Assembly: GCA_950106755.1 (NCBI GenBank)
Contig: OX467086.1
Span: 25,624,001-25,688,000 of the forward strand
Origin: Climacium dendroides
Taxonomy: Eukaryota; Streptophyta; Bryopsida; Hypnales; Climaciaceae
Reading direction: 5' to 3'
DNA: 64,000 nucleotides
Below are positions 1-11,711 of this stretch, piece after piece. The notes under the pieces were generated by a model. The model did no database searches. It was given only the letters and a program-made list of their open reading frames with translations, and had not been told where the DNA came from. Both the position numbers and the translations under genes were made by a program. Every line of letters begins with the position of its first letter. Positions within the stretch are counted from its first letter, which is position 1.

Positions 1-3000
1 CTCAACATTTTATGTAAGTTAAAACTACAATCAGCATTTCAGCAATTCCACTTGAGGGGGCCGGGCTGGTACCAGATGGACAGGAAAAGAGTGTGATTGA
101 CTGGAGAATCCAAACGTCAAAAAGATGCAACTGCCGAATATTATACTACGAATTTGCAAGATTCATGGTGTCTGACTCCAACCTGCACCAATCGTTTCAG
201 TTATGAACTGTCTGGGTCTTTCTTAGAATCAGCCTTATCTTGCCTCAAAAATATAACCTTCCATTTCTCTTGTTAGTCTAGACTGAGTCTCGCAATTGTG
301 AGAAAGATGCCTGATGTGGAATCTTGCTATCACTACAGACTGGGATTCACCCAGGCTACAGCAACGTTTGTAGCAACGTTTGAACAATGCTGATAACGCG
401 AAAACGTGATTCCCAAGTCGACATCCAAGGTTGCTACTAAATGTTGAATGTCCAAAGTGAACTACGTTTTCGAGCTTAGTTGCATATTTGGTGACAAGGT
501 ATGTTAAAAAATTCTCATTTAAATTGGCTTTGCGAACATCGCCAGTTTAATGAAATTGACGTTACATGCTCCAAAACGAACGTTGTTAACAGCTAAAAAC
601 TTTCCCAACTGAAGCCCTTGAATTCCTGGAGGTGAAACCTGGTACAGGAATTAAAGATGGTATGGCGATGGGCAAAGCCGGACACACAGCTAGCAGTGCC
701 GCTTGGGAGAATGGTAGGGGTGACCAGTAACAGATGCTCAGAAGATGCTTGTCATAAGTAGGCTTCAGGAATCAGAACCCATAAGTCAAAAGGCTAGCTA
801 GATGCAACTTACTGCCGAATAGTGCACCCTATGAATGTTGCTCCATGATTCATGGTGACGCCATGCCGTCCCTGTTCCCGCGCAGGGCCTGATCGAGGTA
901 CAGTATGACAGAAAACACCACATCATTTGGCAGAGCGCAAAATACCAGCTCCATGATGTACCATTCTTGACTGACATGGACATCTCGGCATTATAGCGTC
1001 TGCCTGTGACCCGAGCGGCTGAACTCATGGATCGTGCGAGGGTGGAGCTCCGTCCTCCACGCCACAGATTCCCAAACAGACACGACCTGGAAACCGCATC
1101 TCTTTTGAAGCTAGGGTTCACTCAGCAGAGGCAACTTCTCCACATGCCTTGGACCCCAGTACGTGACGCTTTTTTGACATTCTAGTAGCGTCAGTAACGT
1201 ATAATTTTGGGTTGAGATTTCTACTTTCACTTCACCAAGCCTTGAGTTTTCTTCCAATTGCTCAAGAACGCAAAATAATTCCTTCAACCAAGCTTGCTGG
1301 AACAACTCATTTACCCGAAAAGCATAGACGTAATGGAGGTGTCCCACTACAGATGGCTTTGCATATTAGCAGGTGAGAACGGAGATCTTGTTGCATAAAG
1401 ATCGAGTCTAGATTTATCCAGTGCCACAACAGGTAGCCTTTTCCTTGCCTCACTCATCCCTCCACACACGATTAGATAATGGGTGAAATCATTGCAGCCA
1501 CTGTCTTCATATTAACGTACACTCTGCGTTAAAACTATTGACACATGTGAATTTGAGTAGTCATGGGCAGGCACGCGGACAGCCTGTCCTTCAGATCTTG
1601 TCGAACACCATAAATTGAAGAAGCCTTGTAATTTCGAACTCTTATTCTGTCCCTTCGTTGAAGGAAGCTCACAATGTTTATGTAAACTTTGGAAGGAACT
1701 AAAATTCAAGATTCTGTAGATTTTGATGCTTGAGGGTCGAGTCTTTCCAAACCATGAAAATAAATGGATGTTTTTTGGTGTTCAAAATACATGAAATCGA
1801 CTTTGAGCAACCAAGACAGATTTTGAGTCCTGGAAGGATGTATTCATTTTGAACCGCGCGTTTACCTTCGGGGTTTTGACCACATTCTCCAATGGAGAAC
1901 ACTGTCGAGGTATTGGAGACGCCCTCCGATCCGTGGAAATTTGGCTTCCGTTCATCCTTCATTATTAACAACTCATTGAATTTCAATTCAACAGGATCGA
2001 ACTCTAGCTATGCGGCTTGGCTTCCCTTTCCACGTATGCAAGGTGATCTGATAGCGAGAAGGCAAACACCGAAGCCGGAGCAGGCCCAGAACTGCCGTTT
2101 TGAGACCGCCCAAACCAAAGAGCTCCTGTTGCATGCAGTATCAACCTCCAGAATCTGTCACGAAATTGCACAGACGTCATCAGAAATGTAATCGGAAACG
2201 CAATCAGAAAATATTTGGGCAGTTGCCAAACTGAAACGGAGTGGCTTTTGTTTCCATGTGGTGCACCAGGAATAATTTTGACATGAGCTATGTATACCAG
2301 TCGGGAAAGAGGTATCTGCTTCAATTCTACGGGAATTTCAATGATCAAAACCTGCTTTAAGAAGTAACTGTTAAGCCAGTCATTGGAACCAGTGCTAATG
2401 ATGTGTAGGGAAATTCGTGGTGAGGAATTCTCCTCTCTCTTGGCCAGCCAGGGACATTAACTCCTTTCAATTCCTCGGGGACTCGATCACTACATGTAAA
2501 ATTTGTACACTACCTGCGTCCAGTGTTTATTTTAGGGGGGAATTTCTTTTGGAGGGTTGTATCCTAAATTGCTAACATTGCAGAATTAAATAGGGGTTGG
2601 TTTATTCAAACAAAAATCTGGTTCCTTATACAGGCAGGGGGTATGTTTGTTTGAACTTTAGTTATCCAGCACACCACAACAAACAAGAACAAAATTACTC
2701 ACTTCTTGTTCTACAACTTCAATCACTATTAAATTTTACATATGTATTTAGGAAACATTGTGGTAGTTTCATTACAATCGTAAACCATTCACGGCTTCTC
2801 ATTCTCAACCTTGCTACAATCTATATACTTCACATTGCACATTCAATGTTGACACATATCCGTCTCACTGATTGACTAACTTCGGATTAGTTCCGGTCAG
2901 GGAATAGTGCTGATTTTAAATCCAGGATCGGAAGTACCTACAGCTTGGAATTACAGCTTGAAGTTCAAATTCGAGAGTGTGAGATTGACTAATTATTGCA

Positions 3001-3446
3001 ATGTTTTCACGGAGGAAGACATCGCAATTTCAAATTGTACTGGACGAAGTTTAGGGAAACGTGAGACTCACCAGGAAAATCTCAAAGGGAATTCGTAGGG
3101 AAAACTTGATTCACGGTAATGAACTAGGGATGAGTTAGAGTAATCTCGGTGAATGAAATTGGAATGTAAATGCATGGAGTGGATGACTTTGCTTCTTTTT
3201 TATGAATGAAATGCAGTATTGAGAGTGGATGAAGAATGAATGGATTTCTGTATTTTTGGTTGATGAAATGGGTCATTGATGGATGAATTCTAGAATATAT
3301 TTGATGAATGAAAATTGAAGTATGAATGGATGGGGATAGATGATTTCTTGTATTCCTAGGTGATTAAATTACAGCTTCCCATGGATAGATGATCATGGAT
3401 GCTGTATAGCTATATTCTTCATAACTAACATATTCTAATCATACAT
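1..3446. other. Gene-free stretch, no recognised content
   Basis: Base composition is more balanced up to about 2.4 kb than further right, but no open frame here (longest about 115 codons, overlapping on both strands) shows a recognisable motif. From about 3180 to 3350 there is a loose minisatellite of GATGAATG and AATGGATG words. It could hold untranslated exons of an outside gene; nothing in the sequence proves this. Confidence 0.5.
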
Positions 3447-3712
3447 GGGGAATTTTGTTAAAATGGCGGTATTTCATGTGTCATTTTCAAACCACTTGGT
3501 CTAAACTATAAACGTGCCATTTAGGACATGTATAGATTTCAAGAATATAGGACTAGAATAGATTTCAGATTGCCCAATCTAAACCATTAAAGTAACATTT
3601 AAGACATATTTAGATTCGAAATATCTAGGAATAGTGTACATTTCAATTTGTTTGGTCTCAACCATAAAAACTACCAAAGTTGCAAAATGGCACCATTTTA
3701 ATGAAATTTTCC
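3447..3712. mobile_element. MITE-like element, GGGNAATTT family, copy 1
   Basis: The left end reads GGGGAATTTTGTTAAAATGG and the right end is its inverted, slightly diverged counterpart (reverse complement GGAAAATTTCATTAAAATGG). The interior has no coding frame and repeats the words TAGATTT and GACATNTNTAGA. A better preserved copy with the same ends lies at 29135-29509. Size, terminal inverted repeats and lack of coding fit a non-autonomous DNA transposon; the superfamily cannot be told from this. Confidence 0.6.
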
Positions 3713-3944
3713 ATATATATACTTTGTTGTAAATTCCTACATAATTATATTTTGATTGCAAAAACTAAATCTATGCTTTATTCAATTTTACTCCATACAC
3801 CATACATTGAAATGAGTGGACCAAATCCAAATGAGCAAACATGAATGTTGTAATACAAATTCCAAACAATGCGAGGAGTTTCATAAGGTACTCAATTGCA
3901 TGAGTTTTTCCAACTCTAACAGATATACAAGCTAATGCATTCAC

Positions 3945-4235
3945 TTCACTATCTCTTGTGATTACAAAAACGACTGCACTATATCCTATGAAAAAACAAG
4001 GCCCCCTAGTAGTGAGAAAAAACAAGAGCCATCAATTAAAAAACACCTTCCCCAAAGAAAAAACTGAGTCGTTGATTAAAAGAGGGAAGGAAATACCCCC
4101 CGCCCCCTTGTCGTCGCTTTCAAATTCTAAAGGTAGAATCTAGCCATTGATCTCAACTTAGTTTGAAGAATACAGATATGGATACGGATATTGATATATG
4201 TACAGAAGATAGATATAGATACAAATATAAGTACA
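3945..4235. repeat. Dispersed repeat R1, copy 1
   Basis: This block, with the shared words GAGAAAAAACAAGAGC, GATTAAAAGAGGGAAGGAAA and CCATTGATCTCAACTT, occurs again in the same orientation at about 59168-59435. A more diverged relative lies near 47150-47420. It ends in a GATA-rich tail (GATATGGATACGG and similar). No coding potential is seen. Confidence 0.65.
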
Positions 4236-4324
4236 AATAGGGTTACAAAAGATGTATACATATATAGACTACAAATACAAAACATCTAGTACAAAATCCC
4301 TACCTCAATTGCAGAATTCCATAT

Positions 4325-4560
4325 CAATCTGAAAGTACAAATTGTAGGGGGTAGGATTAGGATTTGGGTTGGTTTGGGTTTTGGGATGGGATTGGGTTGG
4401 AGAATTAAAAAATATATATTTAATTTGGATTGGGGTTTTTAAATTGTAGGGGGTAGGGTTTGGATTGGGTTTGGGTTTGGGTTGGGATGGAGTTGGGTTT
4501 AGGGGGTAGAGTTAGGGAATTAAAAAAATATTTAATTTGGATTGGGGGTGGAGTAAACCT
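4325..4560. repeat. G-rich tract with TTTGGG/TTGGG words
   Basis: The + strand is a run of degenerate TTGGG, TTTGGG and GGTAGGGTT words, in two similar blocks each followed by AATTAAAAAATAT and TTAATTTGGATTGGGG. It resembles, but is not, an array of the plant telomere unit TTTAGGG; an exact TTTAGGG occurs only once, near 4498. Local slippage is the simplest explanation. Confidence 0.5.
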
Positions 4561-4854
4561 TTGCCTCACTATCCACTCAAAAGACAGCCTACATTGGACA
4601 AATTAAATGCAATAACAAATGTATCCATTGTTGTTCAAGCAGTGGTTTTCCAAACAAGCCAAAGCAACAAAAAGTTTATGGACTTGCATGCCAGAAATGT
4701 CATAATTCTCCAAAGTTGCATGGATGTAATAGTACAATATTATTAGTAGAAGTTTTCATGTGTCTTCACAATGGATCTTAGACAACAAATGGCCATAGAG
4801 TTAGGGAGGATTGCCTATGATTACTTGCAATACAATTAGTGAAGGCAATTTGGC

Positions 4855-5773
4855 TTAACCCCTAAAGTCCTTTGACTATGTTTTCACCAAAAACGCTCCA
4901 AAACTGTCATTTTTAGTACAAGTACCAAATTTAAAATTAAAAAAAGTTTAGACAAACATAACTGTAGGATCTTGTAATACACTAGTTTGAGAAAATGTAG
5001 AAAAAATTTCAGGAATTTCCATTGTATAGATTGCAAGATATTAGTATTTGAAGTGCCAAAAATTCTTTTTTTGGCTTTGCAAAAAATTGGGCAACTACAC
5101 TTCACAAAGTCACATTTGCATAAAAAAATGGCCAAAATGGTGGTGCTTCTTTGGATTCATTTTTCAAAGCAAGTTGGCTACATGCTTGAAAATTTTCAAG
5201 TCATTTGGATTTGTACTACATATAGGAAAAAAATAGTAAGTAGAAAGAAGTAGAAAATGATTCAAAATACTAAATTGTTAAGAATTTCATTATGGAGTTG
5301 AAAAATGTCAATCCCAATGGTTGAAATGTTGTAGTAAACAATCTACATCCTATGATTTTATTTTATCCCAAAAATATTGAAAATTGAATTAAATAAAGAA
5401 CTTCAAATTTTCTTTTAAAGTAGAGAATCCATAACTACTCGCAAACTAAAAGTCCTCATAACTTTTATCTCATTCATCAAATGATTCAAAGTTTTCCATG
5501 AATATATAAATCTTGAGAAGCAATTTCAAATTTTTGTTTTTGATAAAAGTGATTTTTTCTAATATGCTTGGACTACTCAGCTAAGAAATAAACCTACATA
5601 TTATACAATAAGTTTTTAACCATGTAGTCAAAAGTTATGAAAATTGTTGTACTTCAAAAAAAACTTGTCCCCGTGTTGTGTGAAAATTTCAAAGAAAAAT
5701 AAATAAATATTCCATTTGGAATGAGCTGCCCAAAATTGCAACTTGGTCCTTTCTCGGGTCCTTTAGGGGTTTA
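4855..5773. mobile_element. TTAA-bounded inverted-repeat element, copy 1 (chimeric)
   Basis: The left end is TTAACCCCTAAAGTCC; the right end, reverse-complemented, is TAAACCCCTAAAGGAC. The left half shares words with the copies at 12532, 42149 and 54371 (CTGTCATTTTTAGT, ATAGATTGCAAGATATTAG). The right half instead matches an arm of the foldback copy at 38218-38949 (CCATGTAGTCAAAAGTTATG, GTTGTGTGAAAATTTCA, GAGCTGCCCAA). No transposase frame is present. It is a non-autonomous element that looks assembled from two subfamilies. Confidence 0.65.
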
Positions 5774-5904
5774 TGTCATGGGTTCACATACAAGACGTTT
5801 CTAACCCCACAAAGATGGCAATGAAAGCCATTGGTACCCACAAGTTCACTATTAACTAGTTTAAGTATAGTTGGAATTTTTGAACTTATGCAATGTTTTG
5901 CAAC

Positions 5905-6285
5905 TTTTAGCTTTGTGGAAAACGATAGAAAATGTTCCATTTGTGTAATAGATTTGTCCCTAGGGGTGGTATGCACTTGGGCACATGTGAGCACATGTAC
6001 CACTCATTGTGCTTGATCAACTTGATATTGTGCTATAGGTGGTACATACTATACATGTCTCCTTTCCATGAACATTTGTACAAGTTATTTGGTCTTGTTC
6101 CATACATGCCAATAAATTGGGAGCTTAGTCAAAAGAATTCTTTTGATTTTTACACTAGGATGGAGAAGCAGCTTGGTTTAGAGTTGGCATCTCAATTGAA
6201 CATTCTTTGTAAAAGTCCAATCTCAAAGATCAATGGGATTAGGAGGACAATTCTAAGGAAATTGTTAGAGTGTATTGCAATTTGA
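5905..6285 (+). pseudogene. Decayed RING-H2-like coding remnant
   Basis: One frame reads KCSICVIDLS (about 5928-5957). After a one-base shift near 5960 a second frame continues GGMHLGTCEHMYHSLCLINL and then PFHEHLYKLFGL up to a stop at 6285. The spacing Cys-x2-Cys ... Cys-x-His-x2-His-x2-Cys fits the first part of a RING-H2 zinc finger, usually part of a ubiquitin ligase. The last Cys pair is missing. Downstream, to about 6750, coding-like fragments with many stops continue on the same strand. I read it as a dead, probably repetitive gene; the RING call is tentative. Confidence 0.4.
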
Positions 6286-6289
6286 TTAA

Positions 6290-7760
6290 AGGAAAAAATA
6301 GATCAAGTCTTGGAAAATCATAAATTTCTACCAATGCTTTAATAAACATTGGGATGAAACTTGTGAATGCTTTGAATTGGGACCCCATCCACTTAGGTGG
6401 ATGTAGGGCATAGATGGAGCCTACTTTACTAATGACAATGGAGTTTGTAGCATTGATGAATTTGGAGTTGAAATGCCTACCATTTGAGAGAGTTTGGCAC
6501 TATTAAAGTTGAAGCAAAGGGTAAGGTCTTAGATTTCTCTGTGGAAGAACACATTCCACAAAATCAACAAGCTCTTCATAAGGCTCATGATTTTTGAGGG
6601 TCATATTGGATGCAATGGTTTACCAAAACAAACCTGATTCAAAGTTCAACAATTCTATTTAAACTTGGATAAAATTGATGGTACCTTTGGCAATTTGCAA
6701 TTAGAAACAAATGACAATGAAGTAGGCCCCAATGGCACAACAGAGAACTCAATGACTATTAAGTAAGTAGAGTTCCATGTAGCCTAAAGGCTCAATGTCA
6801 TTGAAGTTCAAATAGAACTATTTGACATTATCAATACATGTTGTTGCTATTCTTATCATTAATTCAATTTAGAGAATTTTTTTCTTCTATCTATTTTATT
6901 ATATACATTGATGTATAAATTAATAAACTTAATACCTCATGCAACTTTGCAATTATGTACTTTATGATGAATATTAAGTAAATGTACATTTTCTTTTTCA
7001 TTGTGAACAAGTATTTTTCACTAAATGACTCATTTCTTATATATTTATGCAATCTACAAAAGTATTACAATTTCTAGTTATGTGGCAATATTCTTTGGCA
7101 TTTCCCATTTGTAGTTCATTAAATATGATTTGCAATGCATATGTAAATCCTTAAAGATTTCATGTTCATCTCTAAATTAGTGTGTCATTATAAATTTGTA
7201 ATTGATTGTATGGGAGTACATATTCAAGTATAGTAGTATAATGAATGTTTCTTGTTTTTTTCTAAAAATTTATTCATGCAATATTTAAAATGCAATTCTT
7301 TATGTATATAGTATACTTGCTTTTTGATGTCACAGGCATGTATAAACCCAAAAGATTTCCAAATGCAAGAGTATTTTTTATATCGCACTTTGCTAAATAT
7401 TTCATTCTCTATCAAATGAATCATTTATATAAAAAATCAAATGTTTATTTATTTTATTTTTGGATTACTTACTATTTTAGATTTATATACCTTAGAAGCA
7501 AATTTTTGGTTCTTTGGGAGTGAAAGGGTTAAGAGGGTGTTGACACACTCAAACTTCTTTAATTTACCTTAAATCACATTTTTAAATACCCTATACACTT
7601 GACATACTATCATTTCTTAAAGCACACTTTGTAACTATGAATGTATGTTTGGATGATTATACATGACTTTAGACAGACAAACATCATTTCACCCACACTA
7701 TATATAATTCATCTATATACATAGATGTAAATGCATGAAAGATTGCAATTGCTTGTTCTC
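6290..7760. other. AT-rich stretch, fading coding relic then nothing recognised
   Basis: To about 6750 there are short stop-ridden frames that seem to continue the RING-like relic. After that the DNA is simple AT-rich sequence. A lone TGAAAGGGTTAA near 7521 looks like one end of the TTAA-bounded family, but I find no partner end for it. Confidence 0.4.
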
Positions 7761-8935
7761 TTAGCCCCTAAATGCTCTAAAGCAATCTGGTCATCAAATC
7801 CATTATAAATCCCAACCCAATTGGGATCTTTAATCCTCAACTAACATTTTTTTTAATCTTAATCTTCTAAGGGTGAAGGAGAATACTTCTAGGCCTCATT
7901 TTATTTCAATAGTTTTGAAGTGTATGTTGATATGGGGATTTCTTTCTACTAAAATAATTAATTTTTTGAGCTAGCACATATTATTTTCTTCACTCAATCT
8001 CCTAATATGAATATGTTTTACATGTAATTTATACTTATCACAATATGAACAATCAAGATAAGCATTTTAAAACCATAGAGTTGTCATTAATAAAGGATTA
8101 AACGCAAGTGAACATTATACTTAGTATGGAATTGGATTGAAAAGGCACCATTTGATTAATTTAATGAATAGTCACATCCAACTTCTACACATAACAAGAG
8201 GTTCATTGTTTTTTCCACAATCTCATAGGATACTTTTGGATTATAATTGGAACTATGCAAGAACTTTAGCTCAAAAGTCTCAAGGCTTTAAACCACTTAG
8301 AGATGCCATTTCTAGTACAAAGAGAAAATAATTTAAGAATGGTATTTTTATATCTAATCGTATGATCTAGTATAAAAATATGTAGAATTTTTTTTAACAC
8401 TTTGACCACATGTATTGCAAGATAAATGTGTTCAATGTGAAGAAATCATGTTTTTTTGGCACTTTGACAAATTAGAGTATGAGACTTTGATTCATCTTTA
8501 CTTTAAAATTTTCTACTATAGATTTAGAATAAAAATAAATAAATTGTGAAGAATTGAGTTGAAAATATAGGAAAATAAAAATTAAAAAACTTATGTATTT
8601 TTCATTCTTTAAAAAATTGTTAAGTACAAGAAAGTACACGATAGAAAGAAAAACTAAATCATTAATAACTTTGAGATGGAATTAAAACACACTAATGCCA
8701 AAGCTAAGATTGTTCTAACAATCAAAGTTAACCCTACGGAACTTTTTGTTTTGAAAAAGTGTGAAAATTGAGCTTAAAACGAATCTAATATGATATTTTT
8801 TCAAAAAGATCCTTGATTGTCCACAAAACAAGATCAATTGCCCACCCACAAAAATCACATCAAAAATTGAGGTCACATGACCCTAATTAAAATCCATTTT
8901 GTCCCCTTGAGGGGACTTAGGACTTTAGAAGTTAA
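7761..8935. mobile_element. TTAA-bounded inverted-repeat element, diverged copy
   Basis: The right end is TTTAGAAGTTAA at 8924-8935, and just before it lies GTCCCCTTGAGGGGAC, a word also near the right end of other copies. From about 8300 the interior follows the family pattern (GATGCCATTTCTAGTACAAAG, TATTGCAAGATAA). The left end is less sure: TTAGCCCCTAAATGC at 7761 fits the terminal motif but makes this copy longer than its relatives, so it may hold a nested insertion or really start near 8260. Confidence 0.4.
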
Positions 8936-9263
8936 GATCATCCCAATAACTATTGCAAAATTTAAAATTTTAGAATTTAGAATTTAAGATATAATTGGAG
9001 AAGTATAACTAGGACTTTTACTTTAGTAGATGGTTCTAGATAGAATCAAAGATAGAAAGCCAAAATGTAGAAAAGAAGTCCTAGTCTATCTTAAAGACTA
9101 ATAGTCTTTATTGATTGTTTCTATTATATAAGATGGAGTTTGGAGGTGAAGAAACTCGATCTCTTTAGAGATGGATGGATCTCTATGGTCGGGTGGTTTG
9201 AGCTTCTTCTAAAACATTCTTATTAATAAGTATATTTTGTGTTTGTATTTAGAATCCATTGTC

Positions 9264-9973
9264 GGAGGTATGTAACCCCCTATTATTGAGATAAGTAGTT
9301 GTCATGTTTCTTTAATATCAATGAATGTATTGTCACATCCATTAGACATTGTTTGGTTCAAAGGGGATTTGCAAAGTTGAAATTGTATGATTGTGGATGT
9401 ATGATTTTTTTTCCTTTTACAATCTATGCTTTTATGTATAGACAAGAAAAATTATCTCTAATTTGTGAAGAGTGTGGTACTACCTTTGAAAGGGATTCAA
9501 CAAAATTTTATTGTGAATGCATGACACCAAGAGGGACATGCTCAAATGGACCTCAAATCACAAGGCAATTGGAGTATCTCCAACTATCTTGTGATTTGAG
9601 GTCCATTTAGACATGTCCCTTTTGGTGTTGTGCATTCACGACAAAATTTTGTTGTATCCTTTTCAAAGGTAGTACCACACTCTTCACAAATTGGAGATAT
9701 CCCTTTCAAAGGTAGTACCACACTCTTCACAAATTGGAGATATCCCTTTCAAAGGTAGTACCACACTCTTCACAAATTGGAGACAACATTTTTTGTCTAC
9801 ACATAAAAGCACAGATTGTAAGAGAATAAAATCCTACATCCACAATCATACAATTTCAACTCTACAAATCCCCTTTGAACCAAACAACATCTAATAGATG
9901 TAACAATACATTCATTGAGATTAAGGAAATATGACAACTACTTATTTTCAATAATAGGGGGTTACATACCTCC
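9264..9973. repeat. Large inverted repeat with a 3-base centre
   Basis: The left arm (9264-9574) begins GGAGGTATGTAACCCCCTA; the right arm (9578-9973) is its reverse complement and ends TAGGGGGTTACATACCTCC. The centre is TAT at 9575-9577. The right arm is 85 bases longer, almost all of it from two extra 43-base tandem units. Arm identity is high but not perfect. A frame across the left arm (9299-9610) holds CEECGTTFERDSTKFYCEC, which looks a little like a metal-binding motif, but it runs through the inverted centre and is not a credible gene. Transcribed, the whole would fold into a long hairpin. Confidence 0.85.
9688..9784. repeat. Tandem repeat, 43-base unit
   Basis: The unit starts AAATTGGAGATATCCC and ends CACTCTTCAC. 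Full units start at 9688 and 9731, with a partial one at 9774; a slightly diverged first copy of the unit's end precedes them. The left arm of the surrounding inverted repeat has this unit only once, so the expansion came after the inverted duplication. Confidence 0.85.
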
Positions 9974-10539
9974 AAATTGATGTTTATTAGCTTTCATTTT
10001 GTTTATATGAATAAGTAATATCTACATCTCAAAATATTGACATTCTTTTGCAATATAGCTTTCATGGTCATTGATGGAATCTTAGGGCCACTCTCTCTGT
10101 CTTAATTCATGTGTGTGCACTTTAGTGATAGAGGTCCAAGTTGCATCTACAAGTTCTAGCAAGGCATTTGCTTTTGGGTGTTGAAGGATGTCTTGGAAAA
10201 ACTTAATCATGAAGTTCTTAAGTAGATTTAGATTTGCTATATGTATAATATCATAGACCAAATTTCATGATAAATTGAATCTATTTAAATAATAAAATAA
10301 ATAATAGAGTCATTGCAATTTTGAATCTCTAGATACTCCAAACTCTATGCTATATTCATTTATAGCCTTCTTGTTGTTTTTCAATCTTATTAGAGTATCC
10401 ACACTTTGATAATTTGACGTAATTCCTTAGTAGTTTGCCTTTCCGGAGGATGTACACACTGCCTTTTATTCTCACTGTATACATATTAGCCATCAACCAA
10501 CTCAAAATGCATTTCACATCTTCAAAAAGTTGTTTTTCC
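9974..10539. other. Gene-free AT-rich stretch
   Basis: No open frame, inverted repeat or family repeat is recognised here. It is the downstream flank of the decayed coding region on the - strand. Confidence 0.4.
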
Positions 10540-11711
10540 TCAAGATTTCAAATTTGATATTTTACATTGAGTTGGATGATTTCTAGTCATGAATATGAAG
10601 ATTGCCCTTAAATTAGGTGTTTTAGATTGTGAGTTAGATTGAAGTAAGAGGTTACTGATTCCACATGTTGGATAGTTGAATATGCAATGCATTTTGTCTA
10701 CAAACAAAGCTTCATGTTCTTCAACAAACAATGTTATGAAAGCAATATTATTTTCCTTCATTTGTTTTACGACATAAAGATGGTTGCCACCTAATGGGAT
10801 GAATAATACAAATAGTAGAGATAAGCTTAAGGATGTACTTGCATTAATTACGTCAATCTCCTTGGCCCAACACCCTTGTTGTTTCTTTCGAGATACTTGA
10901 AACCTGTCCCATTGGCTAGCTAGAGTAAAGTTTTGGGGATCCCCTTGTACCATTTTTGGGGGTACCACTACTTGCTTCTTGTATAGTTTGCACTTAAATC
11001 TATAAGAACTTATTTCTAATTGCCAATGATTTTGATTGCATAGAATTTTGCATTTTATTGGAAAAACACAAAATGATCTTTGACACTTTGTATTGGAATA
11101 TATAACGGTAAGTTCCCACTTGACCATTGGGTTCCAAAAGTCCTTTACTTTCTCACCATGCCAAACATTCACAATGGATGGAGGGGCTTTGTGCACATTC
11201 AACCACTTTGTATTAGCTCTTGACATAGTCAGCATTTAGTAGTATAGTGTTCTAGAAGACATTGCACTTGAAAACTTGTCTACAATATTGAGATAGTCAA
11301 ATGCAATCATTTTGAACCTTGTTATAGTGAGGGCATGTTTTTGCACACTTAGGACATGTTCATTTTCATTAGGTGGTGTACATGAACAAGCTATATGTTT
11401 GTTGCCATCAAACCATCTTCTTTAGCAAGTAGTAAAATGAAAGGCTTATAAGAATATTTCCTAGTGCCTAGGTGCATCTTCCATCTCTTAAATTGCATAA
11501 AGCCCCACCTTTTATATAAACAAACTAGTGGTTTAAAATATGAAGAGGTGGAAGCAGGCTCCTCTAAGCTAGCATTCCAATCTTCAAGCATCATTCTAAT
11601 TAAAGGGACAAGCCTATCTTCAATAGAGATTCTAGAAGAATCATTAGTCTTAAAATTCCAATGGCATGTTTTTATTGTTTCATTGTACTTGCATTTTAAT
11701 AATGAGGTTCT
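10540..11711 (-). pseudogene. Unrecognised decayed coding region
   Basis: Reading on the - strand, an open frame starts after a stop at 11712-11714 and runs to about 11400, with the segments KYNETIKTCHWNFK, EDRLVPLIRMMLEDW and YKRWGFMQFKRWKMH. A frameshift near 11400 leads to FDGNKHIACSCTPPNE and RFKMIAFDYLNIVDKFSS. One in-frame TAA (11236-11238) follows, and then an uninterrupted 231-codon frame to 10540. That last part contains NVWHGEKVKDFWNP, SLSLLFVLFIPLGGNHLYVV (hydrophobic, possibly membrane-inserted or a buried core) and NIAFITLFVEEHE. One stop and one shift interrupt about 390 codons, so it looks like a fairly young pseudogene or a repeat-encoded protein. I do not recognise the family and assign no function. 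Confidence 0.5.

Noticed and set aside
1892..2348. Overlapping 99- and 114-codon frames on opposite strands
   Set aside because: No motif, no second exon and no codon pattern; probably chance.
9299..9610. 103-codon frame with CEECGTTF
   Set aside because: It runs across the centre of an inverted repeat, so its second half is the antisense of its own arm; not a normal gene.
9688..9784. Direct repeats considered as a CRISPR-like array
   Set aside because: Units are contiguous 43-base tandem copies without spacers, in a plant genome.
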